Assembly (NCBI GenBank): GCA_029962745.1
Contig: CM057162.1
Location: 5,954,618-6,018,617, forward strand
From: Echinometra lucunter
Lineage: Eukaryota > Echinodermata > Echinoidea > Camarodonta > Echinometridae
Length of the DNA stretch: 64,000 bases
Direction: 5' to 3'
A program made the position numbers and the translations under genes. The notes under the pieces are model-generated. The model had not been told where the DNA came from. It worked only from the letters and a program-made list of their open reading frames with translations, and ran no database searches. How positions within the stretch are numbered: position 1 is the first letter of the stretch; each line of letters opens with the position of its first letter. Positions 1-12,715 of this stretch are shown one piece after another.

Positions 1-740
1 GATGGTGATGGTCATAATGGTGGTGGTGATGATGATAATGATGAAGGGATAAAGAGGATGTAAAGGGGAGGATGATGGTGATGGTGATAATGGTGGTGGT
101 GATGGTAATGATGATGAAGGGATAAAGAGGATGATAAAGGGGAGGATGATGGTGATGGTGATAATGGTGTTGGTGATGGTGGTAATGATGAAGGTGATAA
201 AGAGGATGATAAAGGGGAGGATGATGGTGATGGTGATAAAGGTGGTGGTGATGGTGGTAATGATGATGAAGTGATAAAGAGGATGATAAAGGGGAGGATG
301 ATGGTGATGGTGATTATGGTGGGGGTGATGGCGATAATGATGGTGGTGGTGATGATAATGATGATAAAGGGGGGGGGGGGTGATGGTGATGGTGATAATG
401 GTGGTGGTGATGGTAATGATGATGAAGGGATAAAGAGGATGGTAAAGGGGAGGATGATGGTGATGGTGGTGATGGTGGTGATGGTGGTGATGATGGTGGT
501 GACGGTGATGATGGTGATGAGGATAAAAGGGAGGATGATGGTAATGGTGGTGGTGGTGCATGATGATGATGGTGATGAAGAGATAAAGGGAGGATAATGG
601 TGATGGTGATAAGTGGTGGTGGTGGTGATGGATCGGGAGGTAATGACGATGATGATAATTATGATGGTGATGATGATGATTGTGGCAATGATGGTAGTGA
701 TAATGGTGATGATAATTGTCATGATGAGACTGAAGATGAA
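1..740. repeat. TGA/GGT-rich microsatellite array, copy 1
   Basis: The stretch is built almost only of GATGGTGAT, GGTGGTGAT and GATAAAGAGGATGATAAAGGGGAGGAT-type units in degenerate tandem order. Long open frames on both strands encode only His/Ile/Thr/Ser or Met/Val/Gly low-complexity peptides and are not genes. The same array recurs at 11937-12715, where it is likewise followed by the duplicated flank. Confidence 0.95.
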
Positions 741-2508
741 CGAAATGGGAGTATAATACTCCACATACTGGCATAGATTACTGGCAAGTTAAAAGTCAGC
801 TTTTTGCCAATTTTTCTTTCCAAAAAGTGAGAAAAATATGAACTAAATTTGTAACGTAAGAAAGGAGTACTCTTTTCAGTTAAAAACTCAGCCCCTATGC
901 ACCAGGCCGGCATGCCCAAACTATTTCTGCTATTCTTACTCGAATCGTAACGCTGCTATACTCCACAACCACTGCACTGTTACTACCTCTTCTCTTCCTA
1001 GTGTATGCCCCTATCTTTCTCGCCCCGCCCCTATACTGCTTAGAAAACCTCTTGCCACTCCAATACCCCTACAACTTCTATCAGAAGCCGCGGAACGTTC
1101 GGAAAGTGGGGGGGGGGGGGGGGGGGGTCTGCACGCACAAACAAGAAAAATCACTTTCGGGTTTATGTACGGAGGCAAACGTGTCTACTCAAAAAAGGGG
1201 GTGCAGCCCCCAGCCCCCTCCCCCGGTTCCGCCGCCCCTGTCTATTAATTACCTCTGTTTAACACCTTTGCTATCCCTCGATCCTACCCTGCTACCATAT
1301 GCATGCACTGATAGCATGTGTCCACATATAGTATCTTTACGGAAGATAATTCCATCACCACTACGATACCTCCACCAAATACCTGTTTTATACCCACTTC
1401 TACTACCCCTATTACCAGGACTATATAGTTACGTACCCTTTAATCACTCATACAATATTACTAGAAAGGGAAGTGTCAGTGTATTTTGATGGGCGGGGGG
1501 GGGGGGGGGGGGCCCCACCGGTTGGTGAACAGATAAGGCTATATTATACATTAAAGTCCGGATCCATGACCGTGCCCTCTGGCTCTGATAGCTAGAAGTA
1601 GATATAGTCGGGGAGGTGCTATACGGGCAGGGGTGTATATATGCGGCCATGTCTGTGTGTGTGTGTGTGTGTGTGTTTTAATATTTTAAATCGTGTTCAA
1701 GATAAGGCTTATATTCTGTATGCCTATAAACACCACAACACTATAGACTAAAAATGAGCATCAAGAACAGGTGATGATCTATATTTGGAATAAGTCTAGA
1801 AACCATGTTAGAGGGTGGCTGTAATAATTCAATCATAATTATAGTGCAAATAAGAGACTATGGACTTTGTACTGCCATATTTGCGGGTAAACATGCTGTG
1901 TATATTAGTGGTTCTGGTTTGTGCATGGTGTACGTACTTCCTGCTATTCGGAAGCTTATATTTCATATTCTCAAGGATTTTAGGTTTCCCCCTATCTATT
2001 ATTTGTCAAATAATTTTCACTTGTTAGGACGTTTGTGAGCGCTCGTTGATACGAGGATTGTCGTGATCAGGAAGACTAAAACTGTATTTACAATAATACA
2101 AACTGATATCGTGATATATTGGTATATGCCCGGTATTGTGGTAGTGCTTCATATGTTGTGCTGACATCATACAGGCGTCTTCAACATGGTGTGATATCTG
2201 GCGAACAAACCGTTGATCATATTGTGATAGTGACACGATTCAACTGCAATATTAATGAGGTATGTTAATTGAATAAACAGCATATTAGTATTTGCTACGT
2301 GTATCGAAAAAAAGGAAAGCAAATGTGAAAAAGTTTGAAATTGTAATTAGTGAAGGTTTTCATGACCAAGCACAACTGAACATGATTGTCTTAAAGCTTT
2401 TCCTTATAACGATAACAAAATTATTGTTCTTTTTGAATGTGAGTCTAGCTACAAAGTCGACGGATTTCAAATCCAGACCTGAGGGGCGTACCAGAAGCTG
2501 TACTTTAC

Positions 2509-2540
<32 letters not shown>

Positions 2541-2880
2541 CAGGCGCGTAGCCAGGGGCGATGGGGCGGCCGCCCCCGCCCATAAAAAAAAAGAAAAAAA
2601 AAAAAACGTGAGCGAGAAAAGAAAAACGTTAGAGAACGCAAGAAGAGCGGGAGTAGACAAGGAGTTCCCTCACGATTTTTAAGAGGGGGTGCTGATCATG
2701 AGCCCCTGAGCCACGTACACGCTAGGTTACCGCACCTTACGCAAGCAGTGTTAAAGTATTCGGGGAACAAGAAGGGGGGGGGGGTGTAAGACCTAAATTT
2801 GCCGACAGTTATGCTGCATTCTACGTCAGTCTAAGTACCCCTCCCTCTCACATGTCTCTCAAACACACACAACAACAAAA
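741..2880. repeat. Duplicated segment, copy 1
   Basis: From the end of the microsatellite to about 2880 the sequence matches 12716-15330 at high identity with small indels, for example the shared CAGGCCGGCATGCCCAAAC and CAGAAGCCGCGGAACGTTCG stretches. It has G runs at about 1107-1127 and 1496-1512, a TG microsatellite near 1652-1676 and a GA microsatellite near 2511-2540. The part starting GCAGGCGCGTAGCCAGGGG near 2540 looks like the end of a transposon. I see no protein-coding gene in it. Confidence 0.85.
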
Positions 2881-3716
2881 AAAAAATGGGAGGCCTTGCT
2901 GTATTTTGTGATTTTCAGTGGTTATAAACGAACAATTACAAAATACAGGAAGGCTTACAGTCAAAACTCACAAATGCATACGGAAATTAGCTATGTTGCG
3001 ATACTTATGGCACGGGAGGGTATTTCACTAGCGGTACGGGCGCCGCGGTGCTAAGCTGGCTGCTCCCAATTCTCCCGGTGTTTTCATCTCATCGTTAAGC
3101 CGTAGAACGCCCGTAGAAGGCCCGTTGTGGCACCTTAATTAGGGGTCCCGTGCGGGCTCCCCACGATTTTTCCTACCATTTCTCATTAAAAACATATTGG
3201 CGGGCGCCTTGCTGTGCTCAAGGCTGCCACACGGCTAACGTGCGGGGCCCATGAGGGGCCCCGCAAGGGTCCACTGCGATACGTCAAACAGTGGGCGCCT
3301 GCCGTACGGGGACCGTTTGATGATGCCAGTGTGGCCCCCTCACGGCGGGATCGAATCCACCCGTTTGATATCAATATAGTCAGTGACATTGCCCTCGATT
3401 TCTCTCTCTCTCTCTCTCTCTTTCTCCCTCTCTCTCTCTCTGCCAAAGGCATCTCCACCAATTTCACCGAGCATCGACCGGGCATCGTAGAATACCTCAA
3501 ACGCCGTAGAAATGAAAATCTCATGGGACTCTTACGGTCTCTACAATCCACGGAAAGCCGTCGGGTTGGGAAAATCGTACGGGGCCCGGTAGATTTTTGA
3601 CCTAGGTATTAGTCTGTATTCCCTCTAGTTCAATTGTACGAAAACCGGTTCAGAGCGGTTAACATACATACACCAAAGGGAAACGATGAATAACCAAGAA
3701 ATTTACCCCGCTCGTC

Positions 3717-3749
<33 letters not shown>

Positions 3750-4003
3750 ACTCTCTCTCTCACTCTCTCTCTCTTTACCCCCCTAGGTTCACCCTCACTG
3801 GGCAAAATATTTTATCATTAAAAATTTAATAAACCACTGACGTGCTGTGATAAACCCACCGACACAACGCGTCCGTCACAGTTAAATAAATAGGAAAAGG
3901 AACAGGGTGATGAAAAGTATAGCATATAAGTACAAAAAATAGTGATATCACACTACCATGTTGTAGGTGAATAATTGCATCAGTCCACAATATTTATGAC
4001 AGT
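2881..4003. other. GC-rich non-coding stretch with CT microsatellites and a weak inverted repeat
   Basis: No gene is recognisable. Two TC-rich microsatellites lie at about 3400-3442 and 3728-3774. GGGCTCCCCACGATTTTTCC near 3157 and the reverse complement of GGGAAAATCGTACGGGGCCC near 3570 form an imperfect inverted pair about 400 bases apart, as would the ends of a small DNA transposon, but no target duplication was found. Long ORFs on both strands at 3186-3600 look like shadows. Confidence 0.4.
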
Positions 4004-4017
4004 TGCTTGCTTGCTTG

Positions 4018-4458
4018 CTAGGTGCCTTGTCTGTTCCAGACATTGGCGATCAGGGCTTTCCATCTACTTCTATCTCTGGTTATTTGTAATGTGCTGTTAT
4101 TGTTGCTAGTCAGCCTAATGAACTGGTCCATGTGCTTTATGCGTTGCCTCCCTCTACTTTTCTTTCCCTCAAGTTTTCCTGTCAGTATACTGTTTTCTGT
4201 GGTTTCTCTTCTCATGATATGCCCAACAATCTTCAGTTGTCTTTTTCTTATACTGTTAAGGAGGGATCTACTGACACATGCATTATCGAGTACTTTTTCA
4301 TTTGATATTCCGATAGTCCAAGGTATCCTAAGCATTCTTCTCAGTAACCACATTTCTGCTGCTTGAATGCTGCTATGCAAGGATTTATTCGATGTCCAGC
4401 TCTCACAGCCATACAAACGGACAGACCACACAGGGCCCAAACCACTAAAAATGTACAA
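4018..4458 (-). pseudogene. RTE reverse transcriptase C-terminal fragment
   Basis: The 146-residue frame starts at the insertion junction and carries VWSVRLYGCESWTSNKS, LLRRMLRIPWT, LKIVGHIMRRETTENSIL, KLEGKKSRGRQR and DRSRWKALI, the usual order at the end of RTE-type proteins. About 20 residues that normally link it to the RT core fragment at 6546-7388 are gone at the insertion site. Confidence 0.88.
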
Positions 4459-6570
4459 TTAGCCAAAAAACGTGTCGCACGTGTTTGATTGCGAATATGT
4501 TAATATCAGATTATTTAAAAAAATTATTTTAGTCATAAAACCTTTTAAAATATGTAATGGGTTATAACTTCAGAAAATTTTAGCATCCAAACATGTTTTT
4601 TTGAGAAATTATTCTGATTTAAGTACTCTCGTCCGGGGAAAAACTGCATGTCGCAAATCAATAATTTACCATATCTTGCGATGTTGTAAAAAACAAGGAT
4701 GCTTTTAATCTTAGATCCTGAGATCCTGGCATAGAAAAATAGCAAAATAGACTGTGATATATGTGTGCAAGATAACATAATATTCAGGTAATGAGCACGT
4801 GTAAAAATAAAAATTTTCGCAATAGAAATTTGTCGCCAAGGTTAGTGAAACCTACGTTACCTTGAGAATGAATCTCTGATATACCACCTTTTTTCCAGGG
4901 AGAGAGCTCAAATTCAAGCAGAATATAATAGGAACAGAAATAAATAAAAGAAAAGCCATGTCCCGATAGCAGAATGTGAGAACAGGAAAGCAGGAGAAGA
5001 GATTATAAGCAGATTAAAGAAGACTATACAAAAGAGCAAAACAAAAAGAAAACAAAAAAAAGAAGAAGAAATTTTTGAAAGGTTACATGAAGAGGATTAT
5101 ACTGATCTGCCTAATGATTCAGAGGACAAGCGATTTTGATCAGCTAGTTCGTCAGAGTGTCGCTTGTGCCTAGACCAAGAACCCAGAACGCACAGGCACA
5201 TCCAACAGCTAAGTTGCAAATACAGACTGCTAAAAGGGAAAACCATACACATATAACAAGCCAATGGGTAAATAAAATGAAAGGACATCAAAGAAAACCA
5301 ATGTGACATTTTCGAGTAAACCAGGCTGTAAAAGAGGTATTCCGCGACTCAAAAACAACATCAGAATCTATTGAATCTATCTCTGTAGAACTTATTTTGC
5401 AATACTAATGTTTCTAATAATACCCATATGACCAATTACTTTGATTTTCCAAATAAAACAAAAGGGGCCCAATCTTGAAATATTATCTGATCGTTTAGTT
5501 TGCAAATAACACTTAGCACTGAAACATCACTTTTGTAGCTCTAGCACGTTTTGGGAATATCTCTTTCTCATTCGAGAGGTTTTGCGTATTTAATCATCAT
5601 GATTATTTTTACTTCTAAGAAACATACGTTACTGCTTTTAAAGTGACATAAGGTTCCTTAGTGATTCCAAAATGGACATTATTAGGTGATTATGTATGTA
5701 AGATACGTTTTGTGAAAATCCTTTTGTCTAATGAATAGAATAGCTTGAGTCAGAAATAGACAAAAAAACAGGAAATGGAAATTGGTTATACACAACCCAA
5801 TCTTTCTGATTTGCTTGGCTTATATCATGTTTATTACATAATCAAACATGCTACTATTATCATTTTATGCACGAACACGTCATCCTCAATTTGGAATGAG
5901 AACTTTGTATCTATATAGTGTAGTTGTAAGTGTTAATATTGGGTTACTTACTGAAAGCGCTAGACTTTCTTAGGTTATTGTTGATTGTTAAGTTTTGGTA
6001 GCATACGTGACTGCTTAATTGAAACATACGTTACCATATGAAACACTGAAATAAGTCCCTTATGAAATTGTAAGAGATATTGATTAATTTATGTCTGACA
6101 AATACATCCATATGAAAAATTTAGGTAAATTGATATGGCGTATATGTGAAAATTTTTAACATATATACCAAACAATTGAACCCACATGCGTGCGCAGATT
6201 CTTCCACATTTCTTAATACTGAATTCAAATTGATTTGAAATATTCACATGAAAGGAAAATTGAAAAATTTCTTTGGCATTAGAGTTGTCTCAGGAACAGT
6301 ACAGATAGTGATGAAAAGTTAGTAGAAAAATGCATTCCTTATAGCTAACTTAATGATGTAGACAAGACTAAGGGAGAAGTAACGTATGTTACACCAGCAA
6401 ACAATCACCTCTCCACATTGATTAGTTGTGCAATAAAAAGTTCACAATATCACGTGCTCATATTTTTGATTTTCAAAATTCATATTGTCATCTTTTATTT
6501 TTAGTCTACTCAGCTACTTTGAGAAAAGTTGAATTTTCCGAAATTCTAACTTCCCAATTGTACATTTTTA
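4446..6570. mobile_element. TA-flanked DNA element with 16-bp inverted ends, inserted in the RTE LINE
   Basis: CTAAAAATGTACAATT at 4445-4460 is repeated as an exact reverse complement at 6556-6571, and both copies coincide with the break in the LINE reading frame. Read as a TA target duplication plus AAAATGTACAATT ends, this is a 2.1-kb insertion. The interior is AT-rich and carries four copies of the motif GTAACGTATGTTTC or close variants (4847-4860, 5619-5632, 6021-6034, inverted at 6379-6390). Short Lys/Glu-rich open pieces around 4900-5400 on plus could be transposase remains, but I do not recognise a family. Confidence 0.55.
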
Positions 6571-7388
6571 GCGCATCTTGGTGAATGAATCCTTTGCAAG
6601 TGTAATTTTTTTTTTTTTTTTACTTCTGCATCACTCCTTTCATCTGAGGTAATCAAGCCTCCAAGGTAGCAGAATTTGTCCACTTGTTTTACCTCTTCTC
6701 CGTTAATGTGAACATTCTTCTTCTTGGAAACCACCATGCATCCTGTCTTCATAAGGTTTAAGGACAGACCCAGTTTTTCACTTTCTATGACTACCTTATT
6801 CAGGAGTACTTGCAAATCCTCCTTGCTTCCTGCTACTAGGTCAGTATCATCGGCATATCTCAGGTTGTTCACGTTCTTGCCGCCTACTATTATACCTTCC
6901 ATATCAGATATTTCACGCATTATCTCACTATATAGCGAGAATAGATATGGTGACATTACGCAGCCTTGCCTGACTCCTCTTTTGATCTCTGTCCATTCAC
7001 TTGTCTCCCCATCTATCCTGATTGCAACTTTCTGATCCCAATACAGGTTCCTTATCAGCCTCAGATCCTTCTCGTCAGTGTCTAACCTACCGAGCATAGC
7101 CACTAAATCTTCATGTCTCACTCTGTCAAATGCTTTGGTGTAATCTATAAAGCACATATATACATCTTTCTGTACCTCCAGAGCTCTTTCAGTTAGCACA
7201 TGCATGGCAAATATGGCATTCCTGGTACCCACACTGTCTGCAAAACCATACTGTACTTCTGATATCTCTGGTCGGATTTTAGATCTTAATCTCATAAGGA
7301 GAACTCTTAGTATGAGCTTTGTGACATGACTCATCAAACTGATTTCTGACAGTAATACCGCAAAATTGCAAATTGCCTCTGAGCACAA
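6546..7388 (-). pseudogene. RTE reverse transcriptase core fragment
   Basis: The 280-residue frame has the RT fingers and palm signatures: YTKAFDRVRHEDL, GVRQGCVMSPYLFSLY and the catalytic YADDTDLVAGSKEDL, followed by GLSLNLMKTGCMVV and VDKFCYLGGLIT. It is broken near its end: after a run of Ts (6608-6620 on plus) the frame shifts away from the expected LAKDSFTKM sequence. The endonuclease half is missing, so the copy is dead. In other copies this protein would copy its own RNA at a nicked target. Confidence 0.9.
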
Positions 7389-8187
7389 GAAAAGAGATCA
7401 TAGTAAAATAGAAAAGAAACAGAAGATTACGCACTACAAATTATCAATTCAGGAGCTTCAATACATGATAATAAATATTACAAATCTCAACCAAAATATG
7501 AAATTTATCACAAATTGACAGGCCTTGCATAACTTCGCAAACATAAAGGAGGGAAAAGCCATAAGGACATTCGGATTTAAGATTTAACCATTACTTTAAA
7601 AGTATCTACAGAACTAGCATTGCAATCATGAATTGCAATCGTGTGACTTGAGAATTTTAAAGAGACAGAATCGCCTTTAATATGATATAATTATGACAGT
7701 TGAAAATTAGAATGTAAAGGTGCACTATTAAATCGCGGGGGGGGGGGGGGGGGACTGGGACACTGTCATTACAAGGTGGACACCATGATCGTAAAAGACC
7801 CAACACAAGCAATTATCCTTCGATCTCAGAATACCCTAAACAGGTATTTTGTCATGTTTTCCCCACCCTAAACAAGTATTTTCAAATCAAATCTGAAAAG
7901 ATACCCTTTTCAAGTAAGCCTTCTGTTTGTTCAGCCCTACATACTCTGCCATTTGGTATGTTTGGTTGTCATGGTTGTGATTCGGTTGTTTTGTATCTTG
8001 TATCTCACACATGCACGTGGTACGTAAAGCCCCTTTCACGATTGGTCATGGGACTGATTGCGACCGTTGCAATGATGTGACCAAATGGTCGCAAATGATC
8101 GCACGCCCAAGTGTGAAAGAGGTTAACACGCAAAATAATAAAAACTGCCTTCGGAAGATTCAACCGCGGCGCGTTATTAGATTAGAA
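7389..8187. other. Non-coding stretch, nothing recognised apart from a G run
   Basis: No gene or clear repeat unit was seen. A run of about 17 Gs lies at 7737-7753. Confidence 0.5.
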
Positions 8188-8924
8188 ATGTCAGAATCTA
8201 TCGAGTGGCAAAATTTCATCGCTCACTTTCGTTTATTTTTAGAGAAATCCTGATTTTCATATTTTTGGGTGACCGGCGAATAGCACTTGCCGGTCTTACG
8301 AATCGACGAATAGCCTCCTTACATTTGCTTTACACGCATTATCCCTTGTGAGCTTTTAAAGTTTGTTGACCCACACAGGCGCACCCATACATACGCGCAG
8401 CCCTATTTAGAAGCTGATGTTCGGTCTTTCGAACTGGCGAATAGGCGGCGAATAAGGTATCTTCTGACCGCGCGCACAAGCCTTTCGTTCTTACGATCCG
8501 GGAAATAAGTGGCGAATAGCCTGTATTTCTGACCGGGTGTGCGATTTTTTCGTTCTTACGAACCGGCGAATAGGTAAGCGTTTATTCCCTCCACTGCAAT
8601 TCGTCGTCGGTCTTACGAACCGGCGAATAGGTAAGAGTTTATTCCCTCCACTGCAATTCGTCGTCGGTCTTACGAACCGGCGAATAGTCAAAATTGGGTC
8701 AAAAAATCAATTTTCACTTTTTTGCATATTGGGATAGCATATGTCAGAATCTATCGAGTGGCAAAATTTCATCCCTCAATTTCGTTTATTTTTAGAGAAA
8801 TCCTGATTTTCATATTTTTGGGTGACCGGCGAATAGCACTTGCCGGTCTTACGAACCGGCGAATAGCCTCCTTACAATTGCTTTACACGCATTATCCCTT
8901 GTCAGCTTTTAAAGTTTGTTGACC
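8188..8924. repeat. 184-bp direct repeats flanking a 57-bp tandem array
   Basis: 8188-8371 and 8741-8924 are near-identical direct repeats starting ATGTCAGAATCTATCGAGTG and ending GTTTGTTGAC. Between them the motif CTTACGAACCGGCGAATAG recurs, with an exact 57-bp period at 8555, 8612 and 8669, and degenerate copies near 8296 and 8430. No open frame is plausible as a gene. Confidence 0.85.
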
Positions 8925-9600
8925 TCACTTATGAATTGTTGAATATTACAAAGATTGCTTTGTAAGGAGAACTACACTGTACTAAATTTCTTTATCCTGA
9001 GGCTGTATGAAAATGAAATGATTGGAGTAGCTAGGTAAATATACTATGGTGCTGAAAGGAATTGTATGTAGTTGGTATAATGTTGCCTCTGTTTGTATGT
9101 ACACTGTAATGTGATCTTAAATGGGAATTGTATCGTAACCTGCACTTTGCCACCAATGTAACTAGTTTATCTTGCAAATTTTATGTTTACGGCAAGGTTT
9201 GATGGTACATGTAGGTTCTATTATTATTGCTCATCTGATAAGACGAACAGTGACTCCAAACCATTTTTCACCCACAAGTTTTAAGTATCGAAGAACAGCA
9301 AGTACATGTATTTTCATTGTCCACAAATAATTCCATACCGTGTTAACCATGCTTCACACTTTCTGATCTGAAAAGGTTAAACAGGAAAGTAGAGTTTCAG
9401 GTGAGGAGAAACCATTGCAGTGATTTCTGTGAAGAATTTTACGTGCAGTCCCATATACCTTTTTCTGTGTGCAGTACATGTGCTTTTCTGTGTGATTTAG
9501 TCAATTTGTTGGCATTACATGTACTTGAATGATGGTTCCAAAATATAAGGGTATTTACATGTACTGTTTTTATGCAGTGCAAAGCCAGCCTTTCTCACCT
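8925..9600. other. Non-coding stretch, nothing recognised
   Basis: AT-rich sequence without convincing coding frames, repeats or RNA genes. Confidence 0.5.
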
Positions 9601-10453
9601 GCCTTGAAATGGTTTCTTCTGCAATATACCCTGCTTCCAGACGAGAGAGTTCTCATTTCGATATGCGACGTACGGATATAGGACGTTTTTTCACGTCTGA
9701 ATGCTCTTATATTGATACGTTGTTTCAATATGCGACTTATATCGAAATGATGGTTTGGGCATTGTTTCGTACGATTATCCTATATCCATACAATGTAAAT
9801 TCACATCATGCTCTCATATCCGTATGTCGTATAAGCAGGCGGGACTTATTCGAAACGCGTGCTTAGGGCCCGACCTCTAGATGAGTCCAGCAAAACTCAA
9901 CGTAAACACGACGCGGAAAGCCCGTACACAGTTTGTACTGCGCATGGGACTCGTACATATTCATGAGCTTCCCATGAAAGCTCGAATGAACGCGAGCTAG
10001 GTCTGAATGCTCCTGTACAATTATCGGATAGTGGGGCGTTGCGTCTGAAATACGTCGTATCCATACGTCGTGTGAATATATGATAAGTTAGTGAGTCTGA
10101 AAGTGGGGTAAGTCTTAGGATAGCTCGGCAACCATCAATATTTATGAACAAAAATGAATAATTCATTTTGTAAGAGGCTTTCGACTAGTAGCACTTGTTT
10201 GTACGCGTTATGAAACATAACAGCATCAGCCTACCGCATGCATAGTTAATGCACAATAAATGCGCAACAAATGCGCATTAAATCAGAGTGTCACAATGAA
10301 AATGATACGCGCAGTAGATATGAATAGTGCAACAGTGCTATCGATATGATGGCGATAACGGGTGCTTATCAGCCCCTTGAAATGATCCGAAAGAGGCGGG
10401 GCCTAATGCCATTCACATAATGATGTCTTGCGTGTGCTGATTTTCATCTATTA
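9601..10453. repeat. Short-palindrome-rich non-coding stretch
   Basis: ATTTCGATAT near 9655 and ATATCGAAAT near 9741, and TACGGATATAGGA near 9670 and TCCTATATCCATA near 9779, are inverted pairs. Related ATACGTCGTATCCATACGTCG elements lie near 10045-10070. The pattern suggests a decayed DNA transposon, but no ends could be fixed. Confidence 0.35.
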
Positions 10454-10977
10454 CAGCGCTTCTCAACCGGTGGTCCGCGGCCCACTGGTGGGCAGCGAAG
10501 CTTTCTCAGGTGGGCCGCGAGGTCAGTCCAAAATATTTTGGAAAAAATTCTTGAATTCGGCTTTACTGTTAACATCAAATTGAATTGAATTTATTAAACA
10601 TATTGAAGTAACATCAGTAGTTGTGAGTTATTGTTAATGCAATATGCTAAAATTTGGGGGAGGGGGTAATCATATCAATCTTTCATTTATTGCAAGTAGA
10701 TGGAGTACAACTTACAATCTACACAATTCCGTTGGCTACATATATTGCAAACCATACATGTAGATTGGATTTTTAAAATGTAATATAGGTACTGTACGTG
10801 GTACAGATAATTACCACACAATTCATTCTCTATTTTCTTTTGTCATGTTTTATTGATTTCTTCTCATTGAGATTCTGTGAGTTGGGCCTCAAAATATCAT
10901 TAAGAATGAAGGTGGGCCTCGAAAAAGATTTTAGTAGCCAAAGTGGGCCTTGAAGTAAAAAAGGTTGAGAAGCACTG
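10454..10977. mobile_element. Non-autonomous hAT element (Charlie-like ends)
   Basis: The 524-bp element starts CAGCGCTTCTCAACC and ends with GGTTGAGAAGCACTG, which is a 14/15 inverted match and the classic hAT/Charlie terminal sequence. It is flanked by 8-bp target duplications ATCTATTA (10446-10453) and GTCTATTA (10978-10985) with one difference. The interior is too short for a transposase and only holds GGTGGGCC-type subterminal sequence on both sides. Confidence 0.9.
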
Positions 10978-11936
10978 GTCTATTACACTGTATGTCTATG
11001 GAATGCACCTATGTCTGTAAATGTTGACTTATTTTAACCTTGATTATGTTTACACTCTTTCTATTGCTTGGATCAGACCAGGTAGTAGACACCTATCAAA
11101 GATTATTTTGTTTTATTCACTACTTCATTCAGGAGACTTTAGGAAACATGCCTTGAATGTAATCATATCGATTTTCATGTCTTCATTTCAGTACATGTAG
11201 TATTTTAGGTTGGTCTTTTTTCTTTCATTCTCTTCTGTTTGTTGCAGACTTCGAATTACATGAATCTTGAGCAAACAAGGATCAAACATTGGCTCAGTTG
11301 CCATGTTTATAGTAAGGAGACTAAATTGAGTTAATGTGAACCTGATACCCTTTCACAAACATGTTGTATGTGGATCACATACATGCATACTATATACGTA
11401 TGTTATGTCACATGAAGTTAATCCAAGGCCTAAATGTACACTTAATAGGTTTATTGATCTTGTTACACATATCAGTGCACTGTCTACTGTGATATGCTTG
11501 TATCACTGTTAACTCAATATAGAGGATTAAAATTTTCTAAGAAGCCAAAGGTCTTTTGTTTTCCTAAATGAAAACGAGCACGCAAAACCCAATATACGTA
11601 CATGTATCTGTGCAATAAAGCAAACAGATAAACAAATAAACAGATATTACCAAAACAAAAACCAAACAAAGTCAAAAATGACTCTTGACTTGCACCTATT
11701 TCTCAAGGGCTCTGACTTCACTTTAGCATTAAACAAACTGACAATTTTCATTTATACAGTGTATTCAAGTTTTTGCAGACCCATACTGATCATTGATCAT
11801 TTTAACCTTTATTTAATTTCTAGGAACATAACATGACATTTTTAAAAAGACGAACGAAACAACATATCTTCAACAACAACCAGTGCTAGGCAATACAGGT
11901 TTGTAAGAAATAATAATGCATGAGAAGATAAATGAG
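10978..11936. other. Non-coding stretch, nothing recognised
   Basis: AT-rich sequence without a gene, RNA gene or defined repeat that I can support. Confidence 0.5.
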
Positions 11937-12715
11937 ATTGGATGATGGAGGTGATTATGATGATGGTGGTGGTAGTGATGATGATGATGATGATGAAGGG
12001 ACAAAGAGGATGATAAAGGGGAGGATAATGATGATGGTGGTGGTGATGATGATGATGATGAAGGGATAAAGAGGATGATAAAGGGGAGGATGATGATGGT
12101 GATAATGGTGGTGGTGATGGTGGTAATGATGATGAAGGGGATAAAGAGGATGGTAAAGGGGAGGATGATGGTGATGGTGATAATGGTGGTGGTGATGGTG
12201 ATGATGATGAAGGGATAAAGAGGATGATAAAGGGGAGGATGATGGTGATAATGGTGGTGGTGATGGTGGTGATGATGGTGAGGGTGATGATGATGCCGAC
12301 GATGGTGATTATGCCGACGATGATGGTTGTGATGGTGATGATGGTGATGAAGAGATGAAGGGGAGGATGATGGTGATGGTGATAATGGTGGTGGTGGTGG
12401 TGCATGATGATGATGATGGTGATGAAGAGATAAAGGGGAGGATAATGGTGATGGTGATAATCGTGGTGGAGGTGGTGGTGGTGATGGAGGTAATGATGGT
12501 GATGATGATGCCGACAATGATGATGGTTGTGATGGTGATGACGGTGATGAAGAGATGAAGGGGAGGATAATGGAGATGGTGATAATCGTGGTGGAGGTGG
12601 TGGTGGTGATGGATGTAATGGTGATGATGATGATAATTATGGTGGTGATGACGATTGTGACATTGATGGTAGTGATAATGGTGATGATAATTGTCATGAT
12701 GAGACTGATGATGTA
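11937..12715. repeat. TGA/GGT-rich microsatellite array, copy 2
   Basis: Same composition and unit types as 1-740, here including GATGATGCCGACGATGGT variants. Several overlapping His/Ile/Thr/Pro-rich frames arise from it on both strands and are artefacts of the repeat. Confidence 0.95.

Larger units (their letters stand above)
4004..7388 (-). mobile_element. RTE-type LINE, 5' truncated and split by a later insertion
   Basis: Two minus-strand reverse transcriptase pieces belong to one element. The upstream piece (7388-6546) has the RT core and the downstream piece (4458-4018) has the C-terminal YGCESWT and LRRMLRIPW blocks. They are separated by 2.1 kb flanked by 16-bp inverted repeats. The 3' end is a short (AAGC)n tail at about 4003-4020, as is common for RTE elements, whose 3' ends are simple repeats. 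RTE assignment rests on the YADDT, YGCESWT and EGKKSRGRQR signatures. Confidence 0.85.

Noticed and set aside
12..764. Long His/Ile/Thr/Ser-rich open frames over the microsatellite, also at 11842-12749
   Set aside because: They follow directly from the TGA/GGT repeat on either strand and have no domain or splice context.
3186..3600. Overlapping ORFs of 121 and 128 codons on opposite strands
   Set aside because: No domain; both cross a CT microsatellite, and the pair are mutual shadows.
8550..8700. Regularly spaced repeats resembling a CRISPR array
   Set aside because: Three 57-bp units with conserved spacers in a eukaryotic genome; an ordinary tandem repeat.
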